A program made the position numbers and the translations under genes. A stretch of 64,000 nucleotides of DNA, taken from Pratylenchus scribneri (lineage: Eukaryota; Nematoda; Chromadorea; Rhabditida; Pratylenchidae). The stretch spans positions 1,798,001 through 1,862,000 of the forward strand of contig JAQSEB010000017.1 of the NCBI GenBank assembly GCA_030063045.1, written 5' to 3'. Under the pieces are notes generated by a model. The model made no database searches. It was not told where the DNA came from and saw nothing but the letters and a program-made list of their open reading frames with translations. This document shows, in pieces, positions 12,427 through 24,945 of this stretch (position 1 is the stretch's first letter; every line of letters starts with the position of its first letter).

Positions 12427-13183
12427 TTATTAAAAAGCTACTATAAATTATTTAAAAGAAAAATTTTAAAAATCAAAATTTTTAAATGAAAAATTTTAAA
12501 AATCAAAATTTTTAAAAGAAAAATTTTAAAAATCGAAATTGAGGTCGCAATTGTGATTGAAAATTTGACATAAAATTCTAATCCTGAGATTCGATTCCTC
12601 TTCCTTTCCTTTTCTCTTCTTTCTTTTCTCTAAAATCGGTTTGGATTTTTTTTTACTTTTTATTTTGGTGTGCAACTTTGTCGCACTAGGCCCTAAATGT
12701 AGACGCCGCAGCCGCTACACCATCCTTGGGCCAACAATTAGCTATTGCATTGGTCTTATTACAAATTTCAGTAGATAGTCAAGACTCAAGAGTCAAGCCG
12801 CAAGCACTCTATGTAACGAGGGGATTAACTTCCACTAATCCATTAGCATAACGTATTCGCGTATTCCTTTTACATTCCATGAAAATGGATGAAGATGAAG
12901 CCATTTTTCCATTCGAGGAAATAATAATTTCTCTCAAATGAAAGGGGGGAAAAGAGAGGAGGAAGGATTAAGATTAAATTTTACATTGTAATGTAAGCAT
13001 ATAGTTAAATGCTTGCTAATTTCAATCTAATAATGGTAAAGCACTAATCAATAAGTGGAATATTTTAATTACTCGATAATAATTAGCTAAATTTCTTTTT
13101 CAGAAAGTCCTTTCCCCTTAATTAATTAATCGAACTCCAAATAATGCAATGCAGCGATTATTAATTTAATATTTACTCCGAAA
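12427..13183. other. Divergent upstream region of ELP2 and the insulin receptor
   Basis: It contains a 30-base tandem repeat next to the ELP2 start, a polypyrimidine block near 12600 and a GC-richer stretch near 12665-12740. This is the likely promoter region for both genes; no specific element can be assigned. Confidence 0.5.
12451..12540 (+). repeat. Three-copy 30-base tandem repeat
   Basis: Three adjacent 30-base units (12451-12480, 12481-12510, 12511-12540) differ by one base each from the consensus. Each is AT-rich with AAAAATTTTAAAAATC at its centre. The array begins 25 bases upstream of the ELP2 start codon. Confidence 0.9.
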
Positions 13184-16100
13184 ATGATCAATTTGACTGC
13201 AATGCTTTTATGGATTATTTTGCTTTTTATTCCATATCATCAGGTTTAATTTACAATTATAAATTTTTAATAAATGTTATAATAGATTAATTGTATGCAA
13301 AATGAAGTCCGTTGTGGGTAAGCCTATTCAAAATTAACTTAAATTTCAAACAATATTTTCTTCTTCCAGGTCTGTGGATATAAGAAATGATCCAAGAATG
13401 GCCTTCCATCAGCCCCGACAAACCGTGAAATCCTATGAAGATGGCAAAGAAGGAAAATTAAAGTACAAAGAATGCACGATATTAGAAGGAGATTTCACAA
13501 TTTCTATGGTTTGCTTTTACTGAGAAATTTATTCTAATTTTCTTTTCACTTGACAGATCACCAAAAACAATGTAACGGATGGTAACTTTTTATATTTTTT
13601 ACTCAATAAACATTTAATAAATTAAACCAGAAATGTTTCCTGTTTTTGAGAATCTTCGCGAAATAACTGGCTCAATTTTGGTTTTCCAAATTCGGTAAAA
13701 AATTTATTAACAACTTTTTAATGCAATAAATTCTCCAGTGGATTGACAAGTCTCGGCAGAATGTTTCCAAATCTACGGGTCATTGGCGGTCATTCCTTGA
13801 TAATGAATTATGCACTGGTTGTCTATCAAAATTATGATTTACGCGATATTGGGTATGTATGGAATTGCCAATTTATTAAGTTTTTATTAATTTTAGTTTA
13901 ACTAAACTTACGGCAATAAAAAATGGAGGTGTTCGAATCACCGAAAACCCAAGGCTTTGCTATGCTCGAAGTATTGATTGGAAGAAAATATTAATTGGCA
14001 AAATCCGTGACCTCATAATTGAGTAATTTTCGACTTTCTTAAAACCGAATAATTTTCATTGTTTAGTCAAGTTGCTGGTCAATGTAAAAATGATTGTCCC
14101 GATGGAGAACATAATCATTGTCACAGAGAACCAATCAATAGTCAAACGGTTGGCTAATTAAATTTAGTAATTAAATATTTACATTTTTAGACCTGCTGGA
14201 ATTCCACTCATTGCCAACATAGTGAGTTAATCAAATATCGAATAATTTTAAAATAATTTATGCACTTTTTAGCCTGCATAAATAAACAACAAACCAACGC
14301 TGGTTGCACAGAAAATGACGAACTTTGCCACAATGAGTAGGAAATTTAATATTTTAATTCATTTAAATTCTTTTATATTTTACAGATGCATCGGTGGATG
14401 TTTACGGTTAATATTAAATTATTTAAAATTTTTAATTTAAAATATATTTAGCCCAAATGATGATTTCTCTTGCCATTCATGCCTTCATTTTGATTGGAAT
14501 GGTCGATGTGTGAATGCTTGCCCTGCCCATCTGTAATAATAAAATGCCGGAAATTTCCAAATATTTAATTTTTAGATATGAACAATTGGGACGAAGATGC
14601 CTAACCAAAACGGAATGTGAAGAGCTCTATCCGGTAACGGCAAATCCAACCAGTGAAGAAAAATCAGTTTGGAAAGCTTTTGGCAGACATTGCAGTTATG
14701 AGTGCCCAACCGGATATCGAGAAGGTCTAAATTCAACAGAATTATATTTTTAACAACGAAATTGATTTATTCAGATCCAATAAATCCCCATTCATGCGTT
14801 AAATGTGAAGAATTTTGTCCGAAAAAATGTCCAGGAGATACGGTATCAAAAATTAAAAAATGAATTTTAATTTTTTTGCAGGTTGATTCAATAAGTTCGG
14901 CATTGAAATTCTCAAAATGTAATATGATTGAGGGGAATTTGGAAATTGATATGCGAATTGGTATTGAATCAACAACGGCCGACAAATTCACTGAAGCATT
15001 TGGTGAAATTGAAGAAATTACCGGGTTCATTTTTTGACAATTTTAATATCATAAAATGATTAATTTAAGCTATCTTTTAATCCGATTCTCATCTGCCTTC
15101 ATGTCCCTCCATATGTTCACAAAATTACGAAAAATTCATGGCATTCAGCTGTGGAAGAATACTTATGCCCTGGCCGTTTTTGAAAATCAAAATCTCCGCC
15201 AATTGTTCAATATTGAGGGCGGCGGTTCACAGAGAATTGAAATATTGAAGGGAAAAATCAGTTTCCAAAATAATCGAATGCTCTGCAATGACAAAATCCA
15301 AACATTCGTCCATCATGTTGGGATGAAAATGTGCACAGAGGAAAATAAAATTGAGGACAAAACAAAATGTTTGAGCGACAGGTAAAATTAATTTTAATTA
15401 ATTAATTAAATTATAATTTTTTAGTGATGTTTCATCGTTCAGTAATGGGGACAAGGCCATTTGTAAAAATATTTTATTTCAATAATTTATTGATTTTATT
15501 CATTTTTAAAGGTGACGAAATTCCATTGGAGGTCAAAATTGTTTCCGTCTATTCCTATGGATTTGTAATTTCTTGGACACCATTTAATACAACGGATATG
15601 GATCATAGGAAATTTCTTGGATATCAAGTATTAAAAAATATTATAAATAAATTATTAAAATTATTTTCAGATTTTCTACAAAAAAGTGGACCGTATTAAT
15701 CCAAATATGACCATTGACGATGACCGGTCGGCCTGTTCCGACTCTTGGTCAATGTATTTTGTCACCGATGGAAGTGGGGATATGGACACGGCCAATCCGG
15801 TCATCGATGATTCCGCAGTCCAAGGATCCCCCAAGGGTGAATTGATCAATCAGGGGGTTGAGGCGAACACCCTCTATGCGGTTTATGTTCAAACTCGAGT
15901 TGTTAATCATCCAGGTTAATTGCCGAAATAATTTATAAAATTCCAATTTAAAGGTGCAAAAAATGCAATCTCACCAATTTTATATGTGAAAACATTATTC
16001 GGTGTACCGGTGAGTTTCATAAAATTTTTAATTAATTTTGATATTTTTGAACAATTTTAGGATCCACCACGGATGAAAGCTTCCGAAGCGTTGAGCCCTC

Positions 16101-19100
16101 ATTCAATCCGATTAAATTGGGATCCACCTTTTGAATCGTATGGCGATATTACGCATTATATGGTTTAGAAAATTACTTCAATTTAAAATAAATCGATAAT
16201 TTTAGATTTCTTGGAATCTTGCCATTGAATATAATACAGTGAAGCCTAGCGATGTTTGTGAAAAACGAAGTAAGTATTTATTGATTAATTTGAGCTAACA
16301 GTCGCTATAGTTTAGTGGTAAAAACTAGCGCGTAGCTAGTGCATATAGTCACAGGTTCGATTCCTGCTTGGAGAGGGATTTACCACTCCTCATTATAAGC
16401 CCAGTCAATACTTCATCCCTCCGAATTGTTCATATTGGTAGCCAATGGTGGTTATTGTTGTTATTGCTAGAGTAGGACGGAGTTGGATTTACAAAGATGC
16501 CGGTTTTAAAACCTCCGGTTTTCGGTCTTGAAAAAATGTCACTTTTGGGTTTCAGTTTTCCTTCTCCTATTTTTGGCTTTAAATTTCATCTTTCTGTCTT
16601 ATCCTAGTACTTGGTTCCAAATCGTCCCTCCCATCACGGGAAATAGGGTGTAATTGTAATTTGTGATGTGCTACCTAGATAGAGCCCTCAACCTAAAGTA
16701 ATAGCACGCACTTGTTGTCTCCCCAATCCGGACACGTCAGAGAAGGACTAGTAGACAAAATAAAATACAAAACAACAAATTAACCTATAAATATTAATTT
16801 TTAATTAATTTTTAGTTAATACAATCATCTCAAATGTTCCATCGAATAAATTGCAATCACCATTTGCTGCCAATCGGGAAGATACATGTTCTAAGGAAGG
16901 TTGCTGTAAATGTGCAGAAAATACGGATCAATGGGGCGATAAAAAACCAAACATTATGGATGTGGAACGCAAAGAAACTTCACAATCAAGTTTTGAAGGC
17001 ATTTAAATAAATAAATTATTAAATTTAAATTTATTAATTTAAAGATGCCTTACAAAATGCGGTTTTCATTCAAAAGTAAATTTTATTAAAATTATTTTAT
17101 TTAATTTGCTTATGCTTTGCTTTATGCTTTTAAAAATTGCTTTTTAAGCTGTGAAATCAATTATGATCCAACGCATTGTCCGGACTCCCCAAAAGAAATT
17201 GGATCGAAGCAAGAAATGGAGCAAAAATCATCGACGGGCATTAGAAATAAACGAAATATTCCCGCTTCAATTAAAATGCCGCTTAATATGCTTATGTAAA
17301 TTAAATTAATTTGAGAGAATTAAATAATTTAAAATAATTAATTTTAAGAAATAAAAAACGGGTCCCATTGTTTGATTCGGAACCACCCGCTGAGATCAAT
17401 GTCAGATTTCGAAGAGAAATTGCCGAAAATAATATGCCAATGAAGAGGAAATTCACTGAAACACCGGCGAAGGAATATTACAATTCAACGGATTTAAATG
17501 TTTCGGCAAAGAATTTAACATTTGAAGGGATGAATTTGAATCAAACCCAAGGGAAAGTGAATGTGACTGGGACGGAATTAATTCTCTCTGGCCTTCCACA
17601 CTATTCCGAATATCATATAACGGTAAATTTGGAATAATTAAATAATTAATCAAATAAATTTTTATTAGGTCTATGCTTGCCAAAATGTCTCAGCACCGGG
17701 TAAATAATTCAATTAATTATTAAATTTAATTTTAATAAAAATTAAAGATAATTATTGTTCCGGTCGACCTGCATGGACATCCGCACGAACATTACCAATT
17801 CGTATTTATTTTTTATTTATTAATTAATTTAAAAATTAAAATTATTAGCTGAATTCGATATGGTCGATCCGAGCACGGTAATTTTGTCGAATTCGACCGA
17901 TGGAAAAACAAACGAACGCCGAATTTATTGGGAACCACCGTCAATGCCAAATGGCTTCATCTTGGCCTATCGAGCAAAGCTGACAAGGGGCGATGAAAGC
18001 GTTTGTTTTTACTTATATATTTTAATTTAAATAAAATAATTTTAAGACTCCATTGGAACAATGCATTCCCTATGAAAAATTCATCAATGAATCTGGCATT
18101 GTTTTTTCTGGCCTTTCCGATGGAATTTACACACTGGAAATTCGGGCTGAAACTTCGGCGTTGACTTCCAGCAATTATCATCCGAATTATACAATTTTAA
18201 AGGATTTCTTCGAAATTCGTAATCCCGGGTTTTTCACACCAAAAGTTTTTTTTTTAAATTATTTTTTAAATTTATTTTTTCATTTAGATTATCATAATTT
18301 TTGGATCGGCGCTCATTTTGATCATTTCCATTGTTGGCGTTTTCCTTTATTATTTCATGAACCGACTATTCGGCAAAAAAGTCGAGGAATATTGGAGGTT
18401 TTTTTTTATAAATAAATTATCAATTTTATTGATTTTTTCAGACAAACAATTTCGGCCAATCCAGAATATTTGAGTCAAATGGAACTTTATAAAGCGGATG
18501 AATGGGAATTGAAGAGGGATGAAATTGTTTTGGAACAAGAAATTGGACGGGGAACATTTGGAAAGGTATTCAGAAAAAATTAATATCGATTTATTGATTT
18601 TTTATTCATAGGTATTTCGAGGCTATGGCAAATCAGTTCGATCGATTAATGGTGAAGTTTTTGGTGATTGTGCGGTCAAAACTGTGCCAGAAACGGCCAG
18701 CAATGCAGAGAGATTACATTTTTTGATTGAGGTTTGTATATTAATTTATAATTTTTTTCATTTTATTAATTCAGGCAAGCGTCATGAAACAATTCAACAC
18801 ACCTCAAATTGGTAAAAATTTTAAATTATTATTCCTATATTTCCCGATAATTTAGTCAAATTATATGGCGTCGTTTCTGATGGGCAGCCAGTTTTAGTGG
18901 TAATGGAGCTGATGGAAAAGGTAAATTTGTTGACACTAAAAATGGGGCAATTCCCTAGGGGATATTTTATTAAAATTACTTCAACTAGAAAATGTACTTT
19001 AAAATATCATAAATGTTTAAAAGTGACTACCAAGTTAAAAAAAAAATTATTGGATCTCGAGCGGATTCGAACCCCTGACCTAAATTTTTTATGACAATAG

Positions 19101-20303
19101 TCTAACTGATTTGACCAAAACACCCATAAGTGAAAAGATTAATCTAGCTTAAAAATAATTTTAAAATTTTAATATTAGGGTAATCTTCGCGATTTTTTGC
19201 GTTCCCATCGACCTGGTGCCGAAGAAAACAAGGAGAATAGACCTTTGCCAACCGCCGATCAATATTTCAATTGGGCAGCACAAATTGCCGATGGGATGGC
19301 CTATTTAGAATCACTCAAATTTTGCCATCGTGATTTGGCGGCACGAAATTGCATGGTTTAATATTATTTTTTAAATATTTTTATTCATTTTTTAATTAAG
19401 GTTCACGCGGATGAATCTGTGAAAATTGGCGATTTTGGAATGGCCAGGGACATTTACTACCATGAATATTATAAGCCAGCGGGGAAACGATTAATGCCTG
19501 TGAGATGGATGGCACCCGAATCATTGAAGGATGGCAAATTTACATTAAAATCTGATATTTGGTTGAATAAACAATTTTTAACATTGATATTTTTATATTT
19601 TCCAGGTCTTATGGAATTGTTCTTTACGAAATGCTCACACTTGGTATAATTCAAAAATAATTAATTCTCAATCAATCAATTCATCTAGGACAACAACCGT
19701 ACGCGGGCCTTGGCAATGATCAAGTTTTTAATTACACTGGCGTTCAAAGGCACGTGCTCAATCGACCGACGGGATGCCCTGATTTTTGGTATAAAAAATT
19801 CTAAAAATTTTATAAATTCATTTTATAGGTACGGTTTGATGCTTCTTTGTTGGAAATATGATCCACGCGAGGTAAAATAAATTTTAAATTTATAATTAAA
19901 TTGATTTTAGCGTCCATCATTTCGACAAATTGTAAAATATTTGGAAAATTATACATCGGATTCATTCAAAAAAGTTGCTCTAAAATTAAATAGGTTAATT
20001 TAATTTTTATTTTAGATATCCTATGTTTTGAACGACAAGCCAGTTGAATCCGAATCTTCCTACAATTTTGAAATTGACATGGACGACGAAATTATGAAGA
20101 GGAATATTTCCAACGGGGAATTCTTCTATGGCCAAGAAGAGGAAGGGGATGACAACGATTTTGCCAGCGAAGATGTAAGTCGAAATTAAAATGAAAATTC
20201 CAAAAATATTCTCAATTAGGAACTCCACAAGCCAATATGTCTCAATAATCGACGGGATGACGAGATGGAAGACGAAGAGTCAATGATTGAAAAAGTTGAT
20301 TAG
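13184..20303 (+). CDS. daf-2: Insulin/IGF receptor tyrosine kinase (DAF-2-like)
   Basis: More than 20 exons encode a receptor of roughly 1,400-1,500 residues. In order: signal peptide ([20 protein letters not shown]); L1 domain; Cys-rich furin-like region ([20 protein letters not shown]); L2 domain; fibronectin type III domains. Basic cleavage candidates are RNKR near 17250 and RFRR near 17410. Then come a transmembrane helix near 18290-18360, the juxtamembrane NPEYLSQM motif and the kinase: GRGTFGKV loop, AVKT lysine, HRDLAARNC catalytic loop, [14 protein letters not shown] activation segment and [13 protein letters not shown]. The acidic tail ends at 20303. DAF-2 signals through PI3K and AKT to control dauer entry, growth and lifespan in nematodes. 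Introns carry a SINE-like sequence (about 16303-16785) and a tRNA-derived repeat (about 18926-19165). Confidence 0.93.
16303..16785 (+). repeat. SINE-like element with tRNA-Ala-like head
   Basis: The head reads TATAGTTTAGTGGTAAAAAC (A-box; D-stem TAGT/ACTA pairs), then an anticodon-arm-like hairpin whose loop would place AGC as anticodon, then ACAGGTTCGATTCCTGC (T-arm with 4 of 5 pairs). The acceptor stem is not paired. A tRNA-unrelated body of about 400 bases follows and ends in an A-rich tract. It lies in an insulin receptor intron, sense to the gene. Confidence 0.6.
18926..19165 (-). repeat. tRNA-derived intronic repeat, copy 5
   Basis: On the minus strand it reads TTTAGGTCAGGGGTTCGAAT then CCGCTCGAGATCCAATAATT, and on into the common tail. 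It is in the intron splitting the kinase N-lobe region, antisense to the receptor gene. The ends are approximate. Confidence 0.6.
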
Positions 20304-21324
20304 AATGAAGGATGGAGAATCCACGCAAATTTACTCAATTTCATCATTACCCGGTCATAATCAATATTTATTTTTTTCCTAGTTTTATTAGGCCATTTCC
20401 TCCCTAAAAGCCATTATGTCAAACAAATCATCACATCTCGGGACGTACTTACACTCATAAAATTGGCATCCCATTTGAAATTTTATTTAATTTTTTATTT
20501 ATCAATCAATTGTTTTCTTAAATCTGTTAATTGTTAATTATTTTTTTCCACCTTTTATTCTCATCAATCCAATCATTCCACATTTAATGTACTTTCCAAA
20601 TCCAGCAAAAACCAATATTGTTCCCAATCATCTTTCTTTATTATAACTAAAGGGCATTTTGTAAATACCAAAAACCCATTTTGTTCCATAAAAAGCATAA
20701 AATACTGATTCACAATTCCCATTTTTGTGTAATTCGATGAAATCGACGAATGAATTATCATCGTTAACCTTTTTGTATTCCCCGTTTTGGTAAATTTCTT
20801 CACTTTCATGTGAATTAATTTGTCTATAAGTTAAAGTTAATCGATCGTACCTAATAATGTTTTTCGATAAGGAAGAGGAAGGTTAAAAAAGAAAGAAGAG
20901 GTTGGCGAATAAATTAGGTAGTGGGAAGAAATTTTTTCCAATTTTTGGGTCTTGCCTCTTGCCAGAACAAAAACTCCGACCAACATTCACCTCATTTGAG
21001 GTGGAACATTCAACACAAAATACGGTTAAACAACAGAAAAAATGTGATCGTCTGTGCACAATTTAACTCATTTCCATTTATCGAACTATGATTAGACCGT
21101 TTTTAGTGATTGTTTTAAGCGAAAGATCACTAAAAAGAAAATTCGATATCTTTCCAATTCTACTTGAATATTTAAAACGGTTTTATTACCAAGAACTATA
21201 GCTCGTAAATCTATTTTAAACCCAATCCAATCATCAAATCATTCCTTTTTAATCACCTTAAGTTATTACAGAGATAATCCTTAATTAATTAACATTAAAA
21301 TCTACTCAAATAATCTAAACAACA
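20304..21324. other. Intergenic region between insulin receptor and P450 reductase
   Basis: It holds the receptor 3' flank and the reductase 5' flank. A coding-like open frame on the minus strand (annotated separately) is the only notable content. The rest is AT-rich. Confidence 0.5.
20628..20850 (-). pseudogene. Orphan coding-like exon or gene remnant
   Basis: On the minus strand an AG (20851-20852 in plus coordinates) precedes an open frame of about 74 codons ending in a stop at 20628-20630. Its composition looks protein-like: YDRLTLTYRQINS, then NDDNSFVDFIELHKNG, then YGTKWVFGIYKMP. There is no ATG at the start and no partner exon was found nearby. It may be a single exon of an unrecognised gene, a pseudogene remnant or chance. 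The family is unknown. Confidence 0.3.
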
Positions 21325-24300
21325 ATGGATTGGATAACCGCGCCTTTGGATTACGTGATTGGAATGTTCGATTTAGTGGATTTGGTGGTCATCGGTCTCA
21401 TTGTAACATTCGGCATTGGCTACTATTTCAATTCACGTTCTGCACTGACAAATGCGAAACCGACCATCATCAGTAGGACAGACCCTAAAACATCAAATCA
21501 ACACGTTGATCGGTCATTTTATGGCCGGATGAAGTCGGAAGATCGGCAGGTATTTCATCGAATTTTTATGAGAAAAAATTTGGCAAAAATTACAGGTTTT
21601 GATTCTTTTTGGATCTCAAACTGGAACCGGTGAGGAATTGGCTGGTCGTTTGGCAAAGGACTTGTCGCGTTATGGCAAAAAACCACTGGTCATGGATCCG
21701 GAGGAAATCGAAGTCGATGATTTGCCGAAAATCACGGAATTGAAGGACCCAATCCTCATACTCTTTTTGGCCACATACGGGGAAGGAGATCCAACGGACA
21801 AGTAAATTTCCTACAATAAAATTCTTTTAAAATATGCACAATTTTAGTGCCCAAGCCCTGCATGAATATTTCACAAACAATGAGGTGGATTTGGCTGGAC
21901 TAAAATATGCGGTAATTTTTTCTAAAAATTTCACTTTTAAATCATCAAATTTAGGTCTTTGGCCTTGGCAATAAAACATATGAACATTTCAATGCGGTCG
22001 GAAAATTCTTTGATAAACGTCTCGAAGAATTGGGCGCCGAAAGACTCCACGAATTGGGATTGGCCGACGATGATGGAAATTTGGAGGAGGATTTCATGCG
22101 GTAAATATTAAGTAATTATTTATTAAAATATTGTTTTTAAGTTGGAGAGAACTCTTTTTGCCGGCCATTTCGCAACGCTTTGGTTGGGAATTGATCAGCA
22201 ATGGAAAGTTGGACAGGCAATATCGATTGGAAATTATCGCCCAACCCAATGGCCCAGTCTTTTCCGGAGAATTTGGACGAGTCGGTGCATTCGAGAAACA
22301 GAGACCGTTAGCCCAATTTTGAATAATAAATCCAAATATTAATTTTTATAGGCCTTTTGACCAAAAAAATCCATTCCTGTCAACAATTGATGCCAATCGT
22401 GAGCTGCATTCCCCAACCAGTGACCGATCATGCCGTCATGTGGAATTCACAGTTGACAGCGCCAAAATCCGTTATGAGGCCGGCGATCATGTTGCCATTT
22501 TCCCAACAAATGATTCGGATTTGGTGGACAAACTTGGCCAACTTTTGGACGTGGATTTGAGCGTTGTTTTCAAATTGATCAACATTGATGGTAAGTGTGA
22601 AAATAGAGGGTAACACTAGAGCATTTTCGGCAGGTTTTTTAGTCGAAAGAGTGATACTTTTAGAAATGTACTTTAGAATGTATAAAAATGCATAAAATTG
22701 ATAACCAAGTTCGAAAAAATTATTGGACCTTGAGTGGATTCGAACCCGAGACCTAAATTTTGCTGATGTGACCCATTCAGCTAAAGAATTTTCAAGGAGT
22801 TTTTTGGAAAAATTTCTTTTTTAAACATTATCCAGTTCAAAACCTAAACCTAGCCCTAATATAAACAAGAAGGGCCTATTGCCTAGCAAAACTTGAAAAA
22901 AATTTTCCCTGGATTGATTCAAAGTCCAAAAAATCTGACCAAAAACGCTCTAGTGTCACCAAAAACTTTTATTTTATTCATAATTTATAATTTTATTTTT
23001 CAGAGGAAAGCACCAAAAAACATCCATTCCCGTGTCCATGCTCATATCGAACAGCGGTAAATAATAAATTCAATTAAAGTTTATTCCCTAAAATTCACCA
23101 CAGTTGACCCATTATGTTGACATTTGTTCGCCGGTTAAATCGCATGTACTCAAAGCATTGGCCGAATTTACGGAGGATGAGGAAACGAAAGAGAGACTGA
23201 CATTGTTGAGCACAGCCAGCGAGGAGGGATTGGTTAGTTTTTAATTTAAAATATTTAATTATCAAAATAAAAGCTTGAAATATATAGAAAATATTGTACG
23301 GGGTTTAGTGGTTTATCATAGACCCAAGTTAAACTAAATGAGATTCATCATATGGTATTAATTTTTCTGGTTTAAACCATATTAAGGGGAGGGTATTAAA
23401 CCATTCAAATCGATTTTTTGTTTTTCGGTTCAAAATAAGACCATTTAAACCGGTTTATATTTTTAGTTTAAGACTAAACTATTTAAACCATTTTTCATTT
23501 TTTTGGTTTAAAATTAAACCATTTAAACCTTTTATCGGTTTCGCTGGAAAGAATTAGAACTGTCGATTGAATAAATCATTTTTCCCTTAAATATTTGCCA
23601 TTCAAAATTATGCCAAAATTTAGCGAGAATATGGCCATTTCATTGTGAAAGAGCGTCGAAATATTGTGGATGTGCTCGAACATTTCAACAAATGCAAACC
23701 ACCGCTGGATTTGCTGCTGGAAATGTTGCCCCGGCTGCAGGCTCGTTACTACTCCATTTCATCCTCACCAAAACAGGACAACTCCAAAATTGCTGTTACG
23801 GTTAATTTTAAATGAAATTTTACGAAAAATTAATCCAATTAAATTAAAGGCCGTTGTTCTTCGCTACACAATTGGAAATCGACTGGTCAAGGGAGTTTGC
23901 ACAAACTTTTTGGCCGCCCATTCACAAGGCTCCACAATTCCAATTTTCATCCGGAAATCCACCCTTCGACTTCCAAATCGCCTTCAAACACCCGTAATTA
24001 TGATTGGACCGGGCACCGGATTCGCTCCATTCCGCGGATTTTTGCATGAACGACTTTGGTACAAACAGCAGGGGAAGGAAATTGCCGAAATGCACCTCTA
24101 CTTTGGATGCCGCCATCCCGAACATGACCACATTTATAGGGAGGAAATGGAGGTAAAATTGAAAATATTTCTTGCAAATTTATATTTATTTGAAGGAATT
24201 TGTTCAATGCGGAGTCCTCACTGAGCTGCACATTGCCTATTCACGTGTTTTGGCCGAAAAAGTTTATGTCCAACATAAATTGTGGGATAATCGAGAACGC

Positions 24301-24623
24301 GTTTGGGAGCTGTTGAAACAGGGTGCGGCGGTTTATGTTTGCGGGTGAGTCAAATGGTAGGACAAACCATTAAACCGTTATACAATTTTTCGCTATTTTC
24401 AATACTTTTTCAACCAAATTAAATACAAATCTTAAATAAATTTATTTACTGATCACATTTATAATTTATATATTTCAGTGATGCGAGGAATATGGCCCGT
24501 GATGTTCAGAATGTCTTCTACAGAATTTTCGCGGAAATTGGCGGCCTCGACCTGGAACAATCGCAGAAATTGATGAAAGATTTGGAACGGCAGCGACTGT
24601 ACCAAGCCGATGTTTGGAGTTGA
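21325..24623 (+). CDS. POR: NADPH-cytochrome P450 reductase
   Basis: The ATG is at 21325 and the stop at 24621-24623; length fits the usual 670-680 residues. The N-terminal helix (LVDLVVIGLIVTFGIGYYF) anchors it in the ER membrane. The FMN domain has SQTGTGEELAGRLAKD and ATYGEGDPTD; the FAD domain has RYYSISSSP and GVCTNFLA; the NADPH domain has GPGTGFAPFRGFLHER, YFGCRHPEHDHIYREEM and YVCGDARNMA. The C-terminus DVWS matches the conserved end with its stacking Trp. The enzyme passes electrons from NADPH through FAD and FMN to microsomal P450s; the C. elegans counterpart is emb-8. One intron (about 22592-23003) holds a repeat with inverted ends, another (about 23230-23620) a TTTAAACC-rich repeat. 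Confidence 0.95.
22609..22960 (-). mobile_element. tRNA-derived repeat (copy 6) bounded by terminal inverted repeats
   Basis: The left end GGTAACACTAGAGCATTTTC and the right end, whose reverse complement begins GGTGACACTAGAGCGTTTTT, form imperfect terminal inverted repeats. Inside, on the minus strand, are an A-box (TTTAGCTGAATGGGTC), then after about 20 bases TTTAGGTCTCGGGTTCGAAT (B-box), a T-run, and the tail with GCATTTTTATACATTC. It is 352 bases long, in a reductase intron and antisense to the gene. It is the best-preserved member of the family here. Confidence 0.75.
23280..23560. repeat. TTTAAACC-rich degenerate repeat in reductase intron
   Basis: Several direct and inverted copies of AAACCATTTAAACC-like words fill this intron. 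The words resemble the centre of the palindrome at 58708-59122. No coding capacity was seen. Confidence 0.5.
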
Positions 24624-24945
24624 ATTAAACATACACAAATAGAAGAACACAAACTAACATAAACATATTTAACCCAATCATCCGTGATATCGTGTACCAT
24701 CATCCTTCATTCATCATCAACATTTTGATATCTTTTGTGACCCAAATCCCACATACCAATTACTTATAGAATTATTGTGACATTTTATTTTATTGACAAC
24801 ATTTTGAACGTTTTATTTAGATTCCAAAATAAAAAATGAATGAATTAAATGATTTGTTTTTTTGTTATTTGTAAAGGACGGAAATATAGCATCGCATCCT
24901 CTTCTTCTCAATCAAATCCAGAGGTTTCCATTTCCTCTCATTTCA
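24624..24945. other. Convergent intergenic region
   Basis: The 3' ends of the P450 reductase (+) and the G gamma gene (-) meet here. An AATAAA-like site near 24825 could serve the reductase. Nothing else was seen. Confidence 0.5.

Noticed and set aside
12560..12745. Minus-strand tRNA-derived element
   Set aside because: GGTGTAGCGGCTGCGGCG looks like an A-box, but the only B-box-like sequence is about 130 bases away and weak.
16303..16378. Functional tRNA-Ala (AGC)
   Set aside because: The D-arm, anticodon hairpin and T-arm can be drawn, but the acceptor stem does not pair and a SINE-like body follows.
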